Origin: Chloroflexota bacterium
Lineage (GTDB): Bacteria; Chloroflexota; Anaerolineae; B4-G1
NCBI GenBank assembly: GCA_003648125.1
Contig: QMOE01000126.1
Span: 1-6,832, forward strand
DNA: 6,832 nt
Direction of reading: 5' to 3'
Of the stretch, positions 1 to 6,422 are shown in pieces. Made by a program: the position numbers and the translations under genes. Every line of letters starts with the position of its first letter. Position 1 is the stretch's first letter. A model generated the notes under the pieces. The model was not told where the DNA came from, did not search any database, and saw nothing but the letters and a program-made list of their open reading frames with translations.

Positions 1-12
1 AAAAAGGTCATC

Positions 13-135
13 TCACCACAGAGACACAGAGGACACGGAGAAAATTTGATGTTTAGTTCAAGAAAATTTCACTTTGCGCGCCAAAAAGTTAATTTTTTCA
101 AGGCCAAGTTTAAAATCTCTGTGTCTCTGTGGTGA
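13..135. repeat. Inverted repeat pair, 19-bp arms (13-31 and 117-135)
   Basis: The arm TCACCACAGAGACACAGAG at 13-31 is matched exactly by its reverse complement at 117-135, with 85 nt of AT-rich sequence between them. The arms are built of CA/GA-type short units quite unlike the GC-rich genes nearby. Sequences of this CTCTGTGTCTCTGTGG type are familiar to me as dispersed intergenic repeats in many environmental bacterial genomes, but I cannot verify copy number here. A transcript through it could fold into a long hairpin, yet no T-tract follows the right arm, so a terminator role is not supported. Confidence 0.8.
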
Positions 136-192
136 AATTCCTAGTTTTTTCAGTAGAGTCATTTATGATTTCCGCAGGTTTTTGTTCTTTTG

Positions 193-222
193 TCTGCGTT
201 TATCTGCGAAAATCTGCGTCCA
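193..222 (+). repeat. TCTGCG array, three units of exactly 10 bp
   Basis: TCTGCG occurs at 193, 203 and 213, each followed by four variable bases (TTTA, AAAA, TCCA), so the period is one helical turn. It lies 58 bp right of the inverted repeat pair and probably belongs to the same composite of dispersed repeat material upstream of the penicillin-binding protein gene. Helical phasing would suit a protein-binding array, but a family of non-coding dispersed repeats explains it equally well. From 223 to 300 I see no convincing promoter or structure. Confidence 0.6.
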
Positions 223-300
223 GCATCCGTTTCCTGGCATGCAAGAACTGCCTGAAAGGTCAATACCCGCGTTGTCCAAAGTCCAAATACCTGAATCCAG

Positions 301-306
301 AAGGAA
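301..306 (+). promoter_or_regulatory. Ribosome binding site deciding the start of the penicillin-binding protein
   Basis: AAGGAA at 301-306 sits 4 nt before the ATG at 311. The same frame is open back to an ATG at 74, but that extension reads through the repeats at 117-135 and 193-222 and would put about 79 residues with no family resemblance before the basic and membrane segment. The downstream start is therefore preferred. Confidence 0.75.
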
Positions 307-310
307 AGTC

Positions 311-3300
311 ATGACACCAATTCGTATTGTTCGCTATGTCGTCCTACAGCGCCGCCAGCGTCGCCGCATTGAGGCGCGAACCGGCGTGAACCAGTTGCTC
401 CGCGTTCTCGGCGTCCTGTCGCTGGTGGTGCTGATTGTGATCATGGGGACTTTTGTCGGCGGTGTGAGCAGCGCTGCCGGCGCGTACTCTTACTTTACCC
501 GCGACCTGCCCGAGCCGGAGGCTATCGAGGCCGCCGATGAGAACTTTGAGACTACCAAAATCTACGACCGCGCCGGGCAAACCCTGCTCTACGAGGTGAT
601 TGACCCCCAAGGCGGCGACCGCACCTGGGTCACGCTGGACCAGATGCCGGAGCACCTTGTCTGCGCCACCGTGGCCCTGGAGGACCGCAATTACTGGGAG
701 AATCCGGGCGTCAACGTGCGCGGCCTCACCCGTGCGCTATGGGCCGATGTGCGAGGTCAGCAAATCCAGGGCGGCTCCTCGATCACCCAGCAGTTGATCA
801 AAAACATTGTCATTGAACCTGAACAACGCATCGTCAGCGCGGAGGGGCCCGAGTGGAAGGATTACGAGCGCAAGATCACCGAGATTTTGCTGGCCTACCG
901 CATCTCGCAAAAGTACAGCAAAGAGCAAATTCTAGAGTGGTATCTGAACACCAACTTTTACGGCAACCTGGCCTATGGCATCGAGGCCGCGGCCCGGGTC
1001 TACTTTGGCAAGAGCGTCGGCGACTTGACCCTGGCCGAATCTGCCACGCTGGCCGCCATTCCCCAGTTCCCTGGGATGAACCCCTTCGATAACAAGGAAA
1101 AAGCCCGCGAGCGCCAACACCTCGTGTTGGACGCGATGGAAATTCAGGGCTGCATCACGCGGGAGGAGGCAGTCGCCGCCAGGTACGAGGATTGGGAGTT
1201 GGCGCATCTGACGGAGCGATACGATATCCTGGCCCCTCACTTTTCCGTCTATGTGCGCAAGCAATTGGAAAACATGTTCGGGCCGGAACTGGTATATCGG
1301 GGCGGGCTGCGGGTCTATACCACGCTCGACCTGGAATTGCAGGAACAGGCTCAATGTGTGATCCGCACCCAAATCCGCCGCCTCTCCGGCGAGGATGAGG
1401 CGGCAGTCATCCAGGAAGCGATTGATAACGGTTGCCAGGCGGCCCAGTTCCTGCCGCCGCTCCGCTCCTACGACGTGGGGCGCGATCACGACGTCAACAA
1501 CGGGGCCGTGCTCGTCAGCCGCCCTGCCACCGGTGAGATTCTGGCCATGGTCGGCAGCCTCGACTACTGGGACGAGTCCATAGACGGCCACTTTAACGTT
1601 GCCGTGGATGGATTCCGCCAGCCTGGCTCGTCCTTCAAACCCTTTACTTACCTCACGCTGCTCGCCCAGGGGGATAACGTCGCCCACATGTTCCTCGACG
1701 TGCGCACCGCTTTCCAGCAGCCCACCGGCACCCCCTACGTGCCGGAGAACTATGATCGCAAGTACCACGGCCCGCAGCGCATGCGGCTGGCGCTGGCCCG
1801 TTCTTACAACATCCCGGCCGTCGAGGCGCTGTACCTGGCCGGGGTGGATAATGTGATCCGCACCGCCCACAGCATGGGCATCAACACGCTCGACCGGGGG
1901 TTAGATTATTACGGTCTCAGCCTGACGCTGGGCGGCGGTGAGGTGCATTTGATTGATATGGTTTACGCTTTTAGCGTCTTTGCCAACGGGGGCCGCATGT
2001 ACGGCGAACCTGTGCCCGAAGACCAACAACGCGCCGGCTACCGCGAACTCAATCCGGTCGCCATTCTGCGCGTCGAGGACCGCGACGGGAACGTGCTCTA
2101 TGAGTACGATCACCCCGAGAGCCGCGATATCCTCTCTCCCCAACTGGCTTACTTGATGGATAGTATGCTCTCCGACCGGCAGTCGCGCTGGGCCGGGATG
2201 GGCATGAACAACGCGCTGGAGCTTTCCAATGACCGGCCCGCCGCTGCCAAGACCGGCACCACCAACGACTTTCGCGATGCCTGGACCATCGGCTTTACGC
2301 CGCAACTGGCCGCCGGCGTGTGGGTGGGCAATTCCGATAACAGCGAGATGAAGAACTTGCCCGGTCTGCGCGGGGCCAGCCCGGTCTGGCATGCGGTGAT
2401 GGAGTATGCGCTGCAAGATGAGGAAATTGTCCCCTTTGCCCGGCCCGATGGGTTGATCGAGCGGGCGGTCTGCGCCGTCTCCGGCAAACTGCCCGGCCCC
2501 AACTGCCCCACGGTCAACGAACTCTTTATCCCCGGCACCGAGCCGACCGAGCAGTGCGACATCCACCAGGTCTTTCGCGTCAACCGCGAGACCGGCAAGC
2601 TGTGTACGGTTTACACGCCGCCAGAATTGTGCGACGAACACGTCTACGAGGTCTACCCCCCAGAGGCGGCGGATTGGATCGCCAGCCTGCCGGAGGATAG
2701 GCGGCCCCCCGTTCCGCCGGCCGAGTATGATACCGTCTACGGCCCCACGCGCAACGACGCCGACGTTGCCATCATCAGCCCCGGCCCCTACTCCTACGTC
2801 GGGCACACCGTCCCCATCACCGGCAACGCCAAGGGGGGCGACTTTGCCTATTACCGCGTGGTCTTTGGCGCGGGAATGAATCCCAGCGAGTGGATTCAGA
2901 TCGGCCCCGATCACGGCAATCAGGTAGATCACAACCTGCTCGAGTTTTGGGACACCAGCGCACTGGACGGACTCTACAGCCTGCGTCTCAGCGTGGTTGA
3001 CCACTCGACGGCGCTGCGCGAGGCAACCATCCAGGTGACGGTGGATAACATCTCCCCCACGCTCGATTTGACTTACCCGGAGAATGGCTCCACATACGAG
3101 TTGGGGTACGACGAGTGGGCCAACGTCAACGCCGAGGTGAATGACTATTCGATAGCGCGGGTCGAGTTCTACGAGTACCCCGGAGGCAAGGACACCCCGC
3201 CGCCTGAGGGATTGCAACCCTTTGCCGTGCGTACCATCGCCCCTTTCAACGTCAACTGGACGATTAGCTCCATAGGGCAGCACACATTTTACGTCACCGC

Positions 3301-3370
3301 CGTGGACGCAGCCGGCAACGCGAACACGAGCGACAGGGTGACGATCAAGGTCGTGCCCCACGAGGAATGA
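311..3370 (+). CDS. Class A penicillin-binding protein (glycosyltransferase 51 + transpeptidase) with Ig-like C-terminal modules
   Basis: This 1019-residue protein polymerises lipid II into glycan strands and crosslinks stem peptides on the outer face of the membrane. A very basic N-terminus (Arg-rich, residues 13-23) precedes one membrane helix at about 32-57, giving a type II anchor. The GT51 domain has the catalytic Glu in EDRNYW (E124), GGSSITQQLIKN from G154, RKITEILLAYRIS from R187, and the YFGKS segment. The transpeptidase domain has the nucleophile in SSFK (S440 to K443), SYN (S498-N500) and KTGT (K647). A five-cysteine region follows (VCAVSG, PNCPT, QCD, LCT, LCD), then a Pro-rich linker, then two beta-rich modules at about 818-912 and 915-1015; the second resembles bacterial Ig-like folds (TVDNISPTLDLTYPENGS, VTAVDAAGNAN). 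The family is often 650-850 residues, so the tail is an addition. All catalytic motifs are intact. It is probably cotranscribed with the lipoprotein 4 nt downstream. The PBP1A/1C subtype cannot be settled by eye, so no symbol is given. Confidence 0.95.
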   Translation: MTPIRIVRYVVLQRRQRRRIEARTGVNQLLRVLGVLSLVVLIVIMGTFVGGVSSAAGAYSYFTRDLPEPEAIEAADENFETTKIYDRAGQTLLYEVIDPQGGDRTWVTLDQMPEHLVCATVALEDRNYWENPGVNVRGLTRALWADVRGQQIQGGSSITQQLIKNIVIEPEQRIVSAEGPEWKDYERKITEILLAYRISQKYSKEQILEWYLNTNFYGNLAYGIEAAARVYFGKSVGDLTLAESATLAAIPQFPGMNPFDNKEKARERQHLVLDAMEIQGCITREEAVAARYEDWELAHLTERYDILAPHFSVYVRKQLENMFGPELVYRGGLRVYTTLDLELQEQAQCVIRTQIRRLSGEDEAAVIQEAIDNGCQAAQFLPPLRSYDVGRDHDVNNGAVLVSRPATGEILAMVGSLDYWDESIDGHFNVAVDGFRQPGSSFKPFTYLTLLAQGDNVAHMFLDVRTAFQQPTGTPYVPENYDRKYHGPQRMRLALARSYNIPAVEALYLAGVDNVIRTAHSMGINTLDRGLDYYGLSLTLGGGEVHLIDMVYAFSVFANGGRMYGEPVPEDQQRAGYRELNPVAILRVEDRDGNVLYEYDHPESRDILSPQLAYLMDSMLSDRQSRWAGMGMNNALELSNDRPAAAKTGTTNDFRDAWTIGFTPQLAAGVWVGNSDNSEMKNLPGLRGASPVWHAVMEYALQDEEIVPFARPDGLIERAVCAVSGKLPGPNCPTVNELFIPGTEPTEQCDIHQVFRVNRETGKLCTVYTPPELCDEHVYEVYPPEAADWIASLPEDRRPPVPPAEYDTVYGPTRNDADVAIISPGPYSYVGHTVPITGNAKGGDFAYYRVVFGAGMNPSEWIQIGPDHGNQVDHNLLEFWDTSALDGLYSLRLSVVDHSTALREATIQVTVDNISPTLDLTYPENGSTYELGYDEWANVNAEVNDYSIARVEFYEYPGGKDTPPPEGLQPFAVRTIAPFNVNWTISSIGQHTFYVTAVDAAGNANTSDRVTIKVVPHEE

Positions 3371-3374
3371 TTAG

Positions 3375-4277
3375 ATGAGACATGCCCTCGTCGTCTGTGT
3401 CTTTCTGGTGCTATTGGCGGCCTGCGCACCGGTCGTGCCGTCGCCGGTTCCTGTCCTTACACCTACGTCCACCCCGCTGCCCACGCCCACGCCAGCCCCA
3501 ACCCCGACCTCCACTCCGATCCCCCCATTAGTGCTGACCATTCACTGGCCGGCGCAGGTTTCGGCGCTGCAACCGGTGGACATCCAGGTGGAACTGTTGC
3601 CCCCGCCGGGCATCAGCGTGACCGCGACCGTCCGCGCCCTGGTGCTGGCCCCGCGCGATCAGGTTTACCGTTCTCTCTTTAACCTGCCCCCGCGTGGGGA
3701 AAACCTGTACGCCGCCGCTGAGCCGCTGCGGCTGCCGCTCGAACCGGAGGCAGGTGACTGGCAATTGGTGGTGTATGCCCATTCCGCGTTAGAGGTGGAG
3801 GGGGAGCGGAGGGTGACATTCCAGCCGGCTCCCATCCCGTTCCGCGATCTAACCGGTGCGCTGCCGGACGGGGTCGATATGCGCGTACCGGAAGAGTTCA
3901 CGGAGATAGCATCCCAGGGAGACCAGGTGGCCGGTGCTCGCGTGTGGCGCTACGGCGGTGGCGAGGTGTCGCTGTGGTGGGCGCCGGGGCCGGTCGAGCA
4001 GATGACACTCGACGACGCGGCTGTGATGCTGGAGACAACCTACGAGCCGGGTGCAGCGCCCCAGGTATCAGGTCACGAGGAAATGGATTGGCAGGGTCAG
4101 GCGGCGTTTCTCTTTGAGGAGAATTGGCCCGGCGACGAGGGTGGCCCGGCCGAGGCGCTGGTGGCGCAGGGGTCTGACTATCACCTGTACGTGCTGCGGG
4201 TGCGGGCGCTGGGCGGGGAGACCGTGTCGCCGCTCCTGCACCAGGTGTGGGAGACGTTCACGCTCGGCGAGGAGTGA
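3375..4277 (+). CDS. Lipoprotein with Pro/Thr-rich linker, function unknown
   Basis: The 300-residue product has a short hydrophobic signal peptide ending in a lipobox LLAAC with the lipidated Cys at residue 17, so it should be anchored to the outer side of the cytoplasmic membrane. Residues 19-51 form a low-complexity Pro/Thr/Ser linker (PTPTPAPTPTSTP), a style common in surface proteins of Chloroflexota. The rest is predicted beta-rich: about 53-155 looks like an Ig-like or sandwich module (VLTIHWPAQVSALQPVDI... WQLVVYAHSALEVEGE), and about 160-300 is a second mixed domain beginning DLTGALPDGVDMRVPEEF that faintly recalls PsbP/DcrB-like folds; this resemblance is only an impression. The start is supported by GAGGA at 3363-3367, inside the last codons of the preceding gene and 7 nt before the ATG, so translation may be coupled. 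Tight linkage to the penicillin-binding protein suggests a cell-envelope role, possibly as accessory partner, but I do not recognise the family. Confidence 0.85.
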   Translation: MRHALVVCVFLVLLAACAPVVPSPVPVLTPTSTPLPTPTPAPTPTSTPIPPLVLTIHWPAQVSALQPVDIQVELLPPPGISVTATVRALVLAPRDQVYRSLFNLPPRGENLYAAAEPLRLPLEPEAGDWQLVVYAHSALEVEGERRVTFQPAPIPFRDLTGALPDGVDMRVPEEFTEIASQGDQVAGARVWRYGGGEVSLWWAPGPVEQMTLDDAAVMLETTYEPGAAPQVSGHEEMDWQGQAAFLFEENWPGDEGGPAEALVAQGSDYHLYVLRVRALGGETVSPLLHQVWETFTLGEE

Positions 4278-4280
4278 CGG

Positions 4281-4397
4281 CGGAAAATCAGTTGGATGTG
4301 TTTCAAATGGATCGAGTAGCCGCGCTTTCCATAGCGCGCGGTATGGAAACCGCGCTCACCTCCAACCGAGATGAAACACGCCAAATCAATTTTTCCG
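4281..4397. repeat. 117-bp imperfect palindrome between genes
   Basis: The ends CGGAAAA (4281-4287) and TTTTCCG (4391-4397) are complementary, as are GTGTTTCA (4298-4305) and TGAAACAC (4372-4379), the TTGG/CCAA blocks just outside them, and TTTCCATA (4326-4333) with TATGGAAA (4342-4349). An alternative central hairpin is perfect: GCGCGGT (4336-4342), loop ATGGAA, ACCGCGC (4349-4355). The element begins 3 nt after the lipoprotein stop and ends 17 nt before the Shine-Dalgarno of the next gene, so it nearly fills the gap. It could be a small non-autonomous (MITE-like) element or an mRNA processing or attenuation structure. No U-tract follows the central hairpin, so a classical terminator is not supported. 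Confidence 0.8.
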
Positions 4398-4414
4398 AAA
4401 AATAGCTAGAGAAA

Positions 4415-4421
4415 GAGGAGG
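4415..4421 (+). promoter_or_regulatory. Strong ribosome binding site of the acidic protein gene
   Basis: GAGGAGG at 4415-4421 lies 9 nt before the ATG at 4431, a near-ideal Shine-Dalgarno. It is the best in the window and is the main support for treating the unrecognised downstream frame as a real, translated gene. Confidence 0.8.
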
Positions 4422-4430
4422 ACAAGCAAA

Positions 4431-4940
4431 ATGATCTCGTCCGAGGTTGTCACTCAAACGTGGCAGGATATGAGCCAGGTTCCTGCCCACCAGTCTCCCG
4501 AACTGGTTGAGCAGATGCAGGCTGAGCAACCGGCGGCGCTGGGCTATTTGCTTTACCTGGATGATTTGCCCTTTAACCAATACGAACAAGAACTGGTTTT
4601 CTACATCGGCATGGTGGTCTGGCAGATCATGAAGCGCAGCGATCAACAATTGTATCAAGTCACTGTTGAAAAGATGATCGAGGCACAAGAATCGAACCTG
4701 GAGATTTTGGAGCGGCTGGCTACCAACGACGAGTACGACTTTATCGAGAGTGTGCAGATCCTCATCAGAACCTACCCCGAGCCGCAAGTTCTGCGCTACG
4801 TCGTGGAAGCCATTATGGAAGATGACCCAGAGGAAGAGGGGTTTCGCGACGAGTACAAGGGGCTGGCCTTTGTTCATCTCAAGGCCCTGCTGGATGCATT
4901 TGTCAGCAGCCTGGCCCCTCGCCCGCGTTTGGTGGCGTAG
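4431..4940 (+). CDS. Small acidic helical protein, unknown function
   Basis: I do not recognise this 169-residue protein. It has no signal peptide, no convincing membrane helix and no cysteine, so it is probably cytoplasmic. It is strongly acidic (about 30 Asp/Glu against 11 Lys/Arg), with a cluster MEDDPEEEGFRDEY near the C-terminus. Most of it should be alpha-helical: a Gln/Glu-rich first part (SPELVEQMQAEQPAALGYLLYL), a hydrophobic central helix (ELVFYIGMVVWQIMKR), and further helices around EKMIEAQESNLEILERLA and VLRYVVEAIME. The arrangement resembles a helical bundle or a protein-interaction domain. A strong Shine-Dalgarno precedes it. The 117-bp palindrome separates it from the lipoprotein, so it may be a separate transcription unit or the distal gene of the same one. 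It converges on the L,D-transpeptidase gene. Nothing in the sequence points to catalysis or metal binding. Confidence 0.8.
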   Translation: MISSEVVTQTWQDMSQVPAHQSPELVEQMQAEQPAALGYLLYLDDLPFNQYEQELVFYIGMVVWQIMKRSDQQLYQVTVEKMIEAQESNLEILERLATNDEYDFIESVQILIRTYPEPQVLRYVVEAIMEDDPEEEGFRDEYKGLAFVHLKALLDAFVSSLAPRPRLVA

Positions 4941-4945
4941 TGGCT

Positions 4946-4960
4946 AGAACCCTGGTTTCT
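4946..4960. terminator. Weak hairpin between convergent genes
   Basis: AGAACC (4946-4951) and GGTTTCT (4954-4960) pair with one bulged base across a 2-nt loop, leaving a short stem in the 21-nt gap between two converging genes. The position suits a bidirectional terminator, but the stem is short and there is no proper T-tract, so transcription probably runs into the opposite gene or stops by another route. Confidence 0.25.
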
Positions 4961-4961
4961 T

Positions 4962-6068
4962 TCAAACGATGCTGATTGGCGTACCGACCCGCCAGTCGCC
5001 CGGAATGAAATCGTCCTTGTATCCGCCCACCGGGTAGGCCCAGCGGTAAATCCAGCGGGCGGCGGCGATAGAGACGTTCAGGCAGCCGTGGCTGCGCCGC
5101 ACGCCGAAATCATTGTGCCAATAGGTGCCGTGAATGGCAGTGCCGCTCATATCGAAGAACAAATTCCAGGGGATACCCGGCAGATCGAAAACCGTGACGT
5201 ATGTGGGCGGGCCGCCCGGATAAGGTCGGTTGCACATGTGGCGCGAAGGTTGTTTGAGCAACACCCACGTCTCCTCCGTCGTGTGCGTGTCCAGGTCCAC
5301 CAGCGTCCCGTCCTCCAATTGCGAGACCCCCAGGCCGGAGGCGACGAGGGTGATGAACGCGATCCGCTCCCCTTCGTAACAGATCAAACTCTGCTTGCCC
5401 AGGTCTACCTCGATGCGCTTGCCACCGGCGAAAGGGTGAATAGGAGACATCTCGGCGCGAGGGATGCGGCGCACGTCCCGCGCCAGTATCCATTGATGAC
5501 TTGGGTCCGTCGGCGGGAACTCGTCAAAGACCTTGTACCAACCGGTGCCGTACTCATCCTCGAAAACATCCACGATGTGGTAGACGGTGCCGCCGTAGAA
5601 ACGGTATACCTTTTTTGATTGCGGGGACGGCTCGGCGTATGCTTCGGTAAAGGGCTGGGAGACCTCGCCCCAAAACCCCCATTCACCAATCTCGCGGATG
5701 AACGGCTGGGGGGGAAAGACGCGCACCGGGAGCACCCAGGCGGAGTGGACGTAGCCCAGGGGTGTCTCGTACCATAGATCGTTGTGGGCGCTAAAGGGGG
5801 CGTGTACCTGGCGGGTGATGGGAAAAGTCTGGTCGCGGGTGCGCACTTCCAGCCGTGTGGCGGAGGTGGAGGGTTGGTCGTAGAAGGCGAGGGTATGGAT
5901 CGCCCGGCCCATCCAGGTCCAGATGTCGCTGTCAGTGCGTGGCTCGCCGGTCAACCCCGCTGGAACTGGGTAATGGGCGCGGGCGTGGAAGACGGGTGAG
6001 AGCGCCGCGGCCGTGGTGGTCGCGGCGATCAGCTTGAGCGCCTTACGGCGGGTGATGTGTGCAGGCAT
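4962..6068 (-). CDS. Tat-exported YkuD-family L,D-transpeptidase with tandem SH3-like modules
   Basis: The 368-residue enzyme should act outside the membrane, forming 3-3 peptidoglycan crosslinks between diaminopimelate-type residues or linking proteins to the wall. The N-terminus ITRRKALKLIAATTTAAA is a twin-arginine signal (R7-R8) with a likely AxA cleavage site after A31. Two SH3-like stretches follow: about 55-117 (AFYDQPSTSATRL... LGYVHSAWV) and about 135-200 (EAYAEPSPQSKKVYRFYGG... GWYKVFDEF... WILARDV). The YkuD domain runs from about 217 and ends near the C-terminus. Its signature is complete: HGTYWHNDFG from H313 and SHGCLN with nucleophile C329. The ATG at 6068 is chosen because GGAG lies 6 nt upstream and the Tat motif falls at its normal position; the frame stays open to 6179 but that part reads through a 37-bp repeat. 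It converges with the acidic protein gene. No convincing promoter is visible upstream. Confidence 0.93.
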   Translation of the reverse strand: MPAHITRRKALKLIAATTTAAALSPVFHARAHYPVPAGLTGEPRTDSDIWTWMGRAIHTLAFYDQPSTSATRLEVRTRDQTFPITRQVHAPFSAHNDLWYETPLGYVHSAWVLPVRVFPPQPFIREIGEWGFWGEVSQPFTEAYAEPSPQSKKVYRFYGGTVYHIVDVFEDEYGTGWYKVFDEFPPTDPSHQWILARDVRRIPRAEMSPIHPFAGGKRIEVDLGKQSLICYEGERIAFITLVASGLGVSQLEDGTLVDLDTHTTEETWVLLKQPSRHMCNRPYPGGPPTYVTVFDLPGIPWNLFFDMSGTAIHGTYWHNDFGVRRSHGCLNVSIAAARWIYRWAYPVGGYKDDFIPGDWRVGTPISIV

Positions 6069-6074
6069 AGCTCG

Positions 6075-6078
6075 CTCC
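6075..6078 (-). promoter_or_regulatory. Ribosome binding site deciding the L,D-transpeptidase start
   Basis: On the minus strand GGAG (6078 to 6075) is 6 nt before the ATG at 6068. It supports this start over an in-frame ATG at 6179 that lies within repeat sequence and would bury the Tat signal 37 residues inside the protein. Confidence 0.65.
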
Positions 6079-6086
6079 AAGTGATA

Positions 6087-6200
6087 GTGAGGTGCAACGC
6101 ACCCTGGCCCCAATTTACCATGCGTCCCTGCCCGCATGCGGCCAAGATGACCGCGTTCCATGGGTGAGGTGCAACGCACCCTGGCCCCAATTTACCATGC
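6087..6200. repeat. Exact 37-bp direct repeat (6087-6123 and 6164-6200) around a 40-bp module
   Basis: The two 37-bp copies are identical and begin 77 bp apart. Each begins GTGAGGTGCAACGCACCC and ends TTTACCATGC, and each contains a perfect small hairpin GGTGC-AAC-GCACC (6091-6103; 6168-6180). The 40 bp between them (6124-6163) holds a different repeat, whose core recurs inverted at 6643-6662. The first copy ends only 19 nt upstream of the L,D-transpeptidase start, so the block lies in that gene's leader or promoter. A nested pair of dispersed repeats is the simplest reading; a two-unit regulatory site is an alternative. Confidence 0.9.
6130..6149 (-). repeat. Inverted copy of dispersed repeat core (partner at 6643-6662)
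   Basis: These 20 bases are the exact reverse complement of 6643-6662. They contain the 10-bp palindrome CCGCATGCGG. Similarity extends further: TGGAACGCG also occurs beside both copies (reverse complement here; 6618-6626 at the other), so the two are related repeat copies with small rearrangements, not a chance match. Confidence 0.8.
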
Positions 6201-6208
6201 TCTGCACC

Positions 6209-6251
6209 CTGTTTGGGTTACAACTAGATTACGACCAAATTACCCAAACAG
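6209..6251 (-). terminator. Perfect 10-bp inverted repeat over the end of a coding remnant
   Basis: CTGTTTGGGT (6209-6218) and ACCCAAACAG (6242-6251) are exact complements separated by 23 nt. On the minus strand the structure begins in the last codons of the coding remnant ending at 6240, includes its stop and lies upstream of the L,D-transpeptidase. A 3' hairpin for the old gene is plausible, but the loop is long and no T-tract follows, so intrinsic termination is uncertain. It may instead be a repeat boundary. Confidence 0.4.
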
Positions 6252-6419
6252 CGAATCCAACCTGCGCGCCGACTCGGGATCCTCGTGTACATCCGGCTTG
6301 GGCTTGGCTTGCGGCGTCTGGCCTGTGAGTTGACCTCGCAAATCCCGTATCTCATCTGCCAGCAGTGTGGCTAACTCCTCCCATTGCAACCTTCCGGTAG
6401 CGTCTCTGTGCGGACAGTT
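6240..6419 (-). pseudogene. 59-codon C-terminal coding remnant, family unknown
   Basis: On the minus strand a frame runs from just after a TGA (6422-6420) to TAA at 6242-6240. It reads ...HRDATGRLQWEELATLL, then ADEIRDLRGQLTGQ, a Pro/Lys linker TPQAKPKPDV, and the tail HEDPESARRLDSLFG. The amphipathic helix and charged tail look like real protein, unlike the sequence upstream. There is no ATG or GTG in the frame; the only alternative start is a TTG at 6389, where GGAAGG is directly adjacent and badly spaced. It is best read as the 3' end of a gene whose upstream part has been lost or replaced by the repeat-rich DNA beyond 6420, or as a gene broken by a frameshift. It is oriented like the L,D-transpeptidase, 171 nt upstream of it. 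I do not recognise the family. Confidence 0.45.
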
Positions 6420-6422
6420 TCA

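Noticed and set aside
74..310. N-terminal extension of the penicillin-binding protein from an ATG at 74
   Set aside because: It reads through two repeat blocks, has no family-like sequence, and a good Shine-Dalgarno marks the ATG at 311.
932..1870. 312-codon minus-strand frame antisense to the transpeptidase region
   Set aside because: Same reasoning: a shadow of a verified gene, with no motif or ribosome binding site.
1901..3361. 486-codon open frame on the minus strand inside the penicillin-binding protein gene
   Set aside because: The plus-strand gene has all catalytic motifs; the antisense frame is low-complexity in Val/Gly/Arg/His with no recognisable domain, typical of GC-rich shadows.
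4281..4397. Integron attC site
   Set aside because: The size and palindromy fit, but the GTTRRRY-like and AAC-bearing blocks are in the wrong order and one fails the consensus; there is no integrase or cassette array.
6069..6179. Upstream extension of the L,D-transpeptidase
   Set aside because: It lies within the 37-bp repeat block and would move the twin-arginine signal away from the N-terminus.
6087..6200. Minimal CRISPR array (37-bp repeat, 40-bp spacer)
   Set aside because: Only two repeats, no cas genes, and the 'spacer' is itself a repeat with an inverted copy at 6643-6662.
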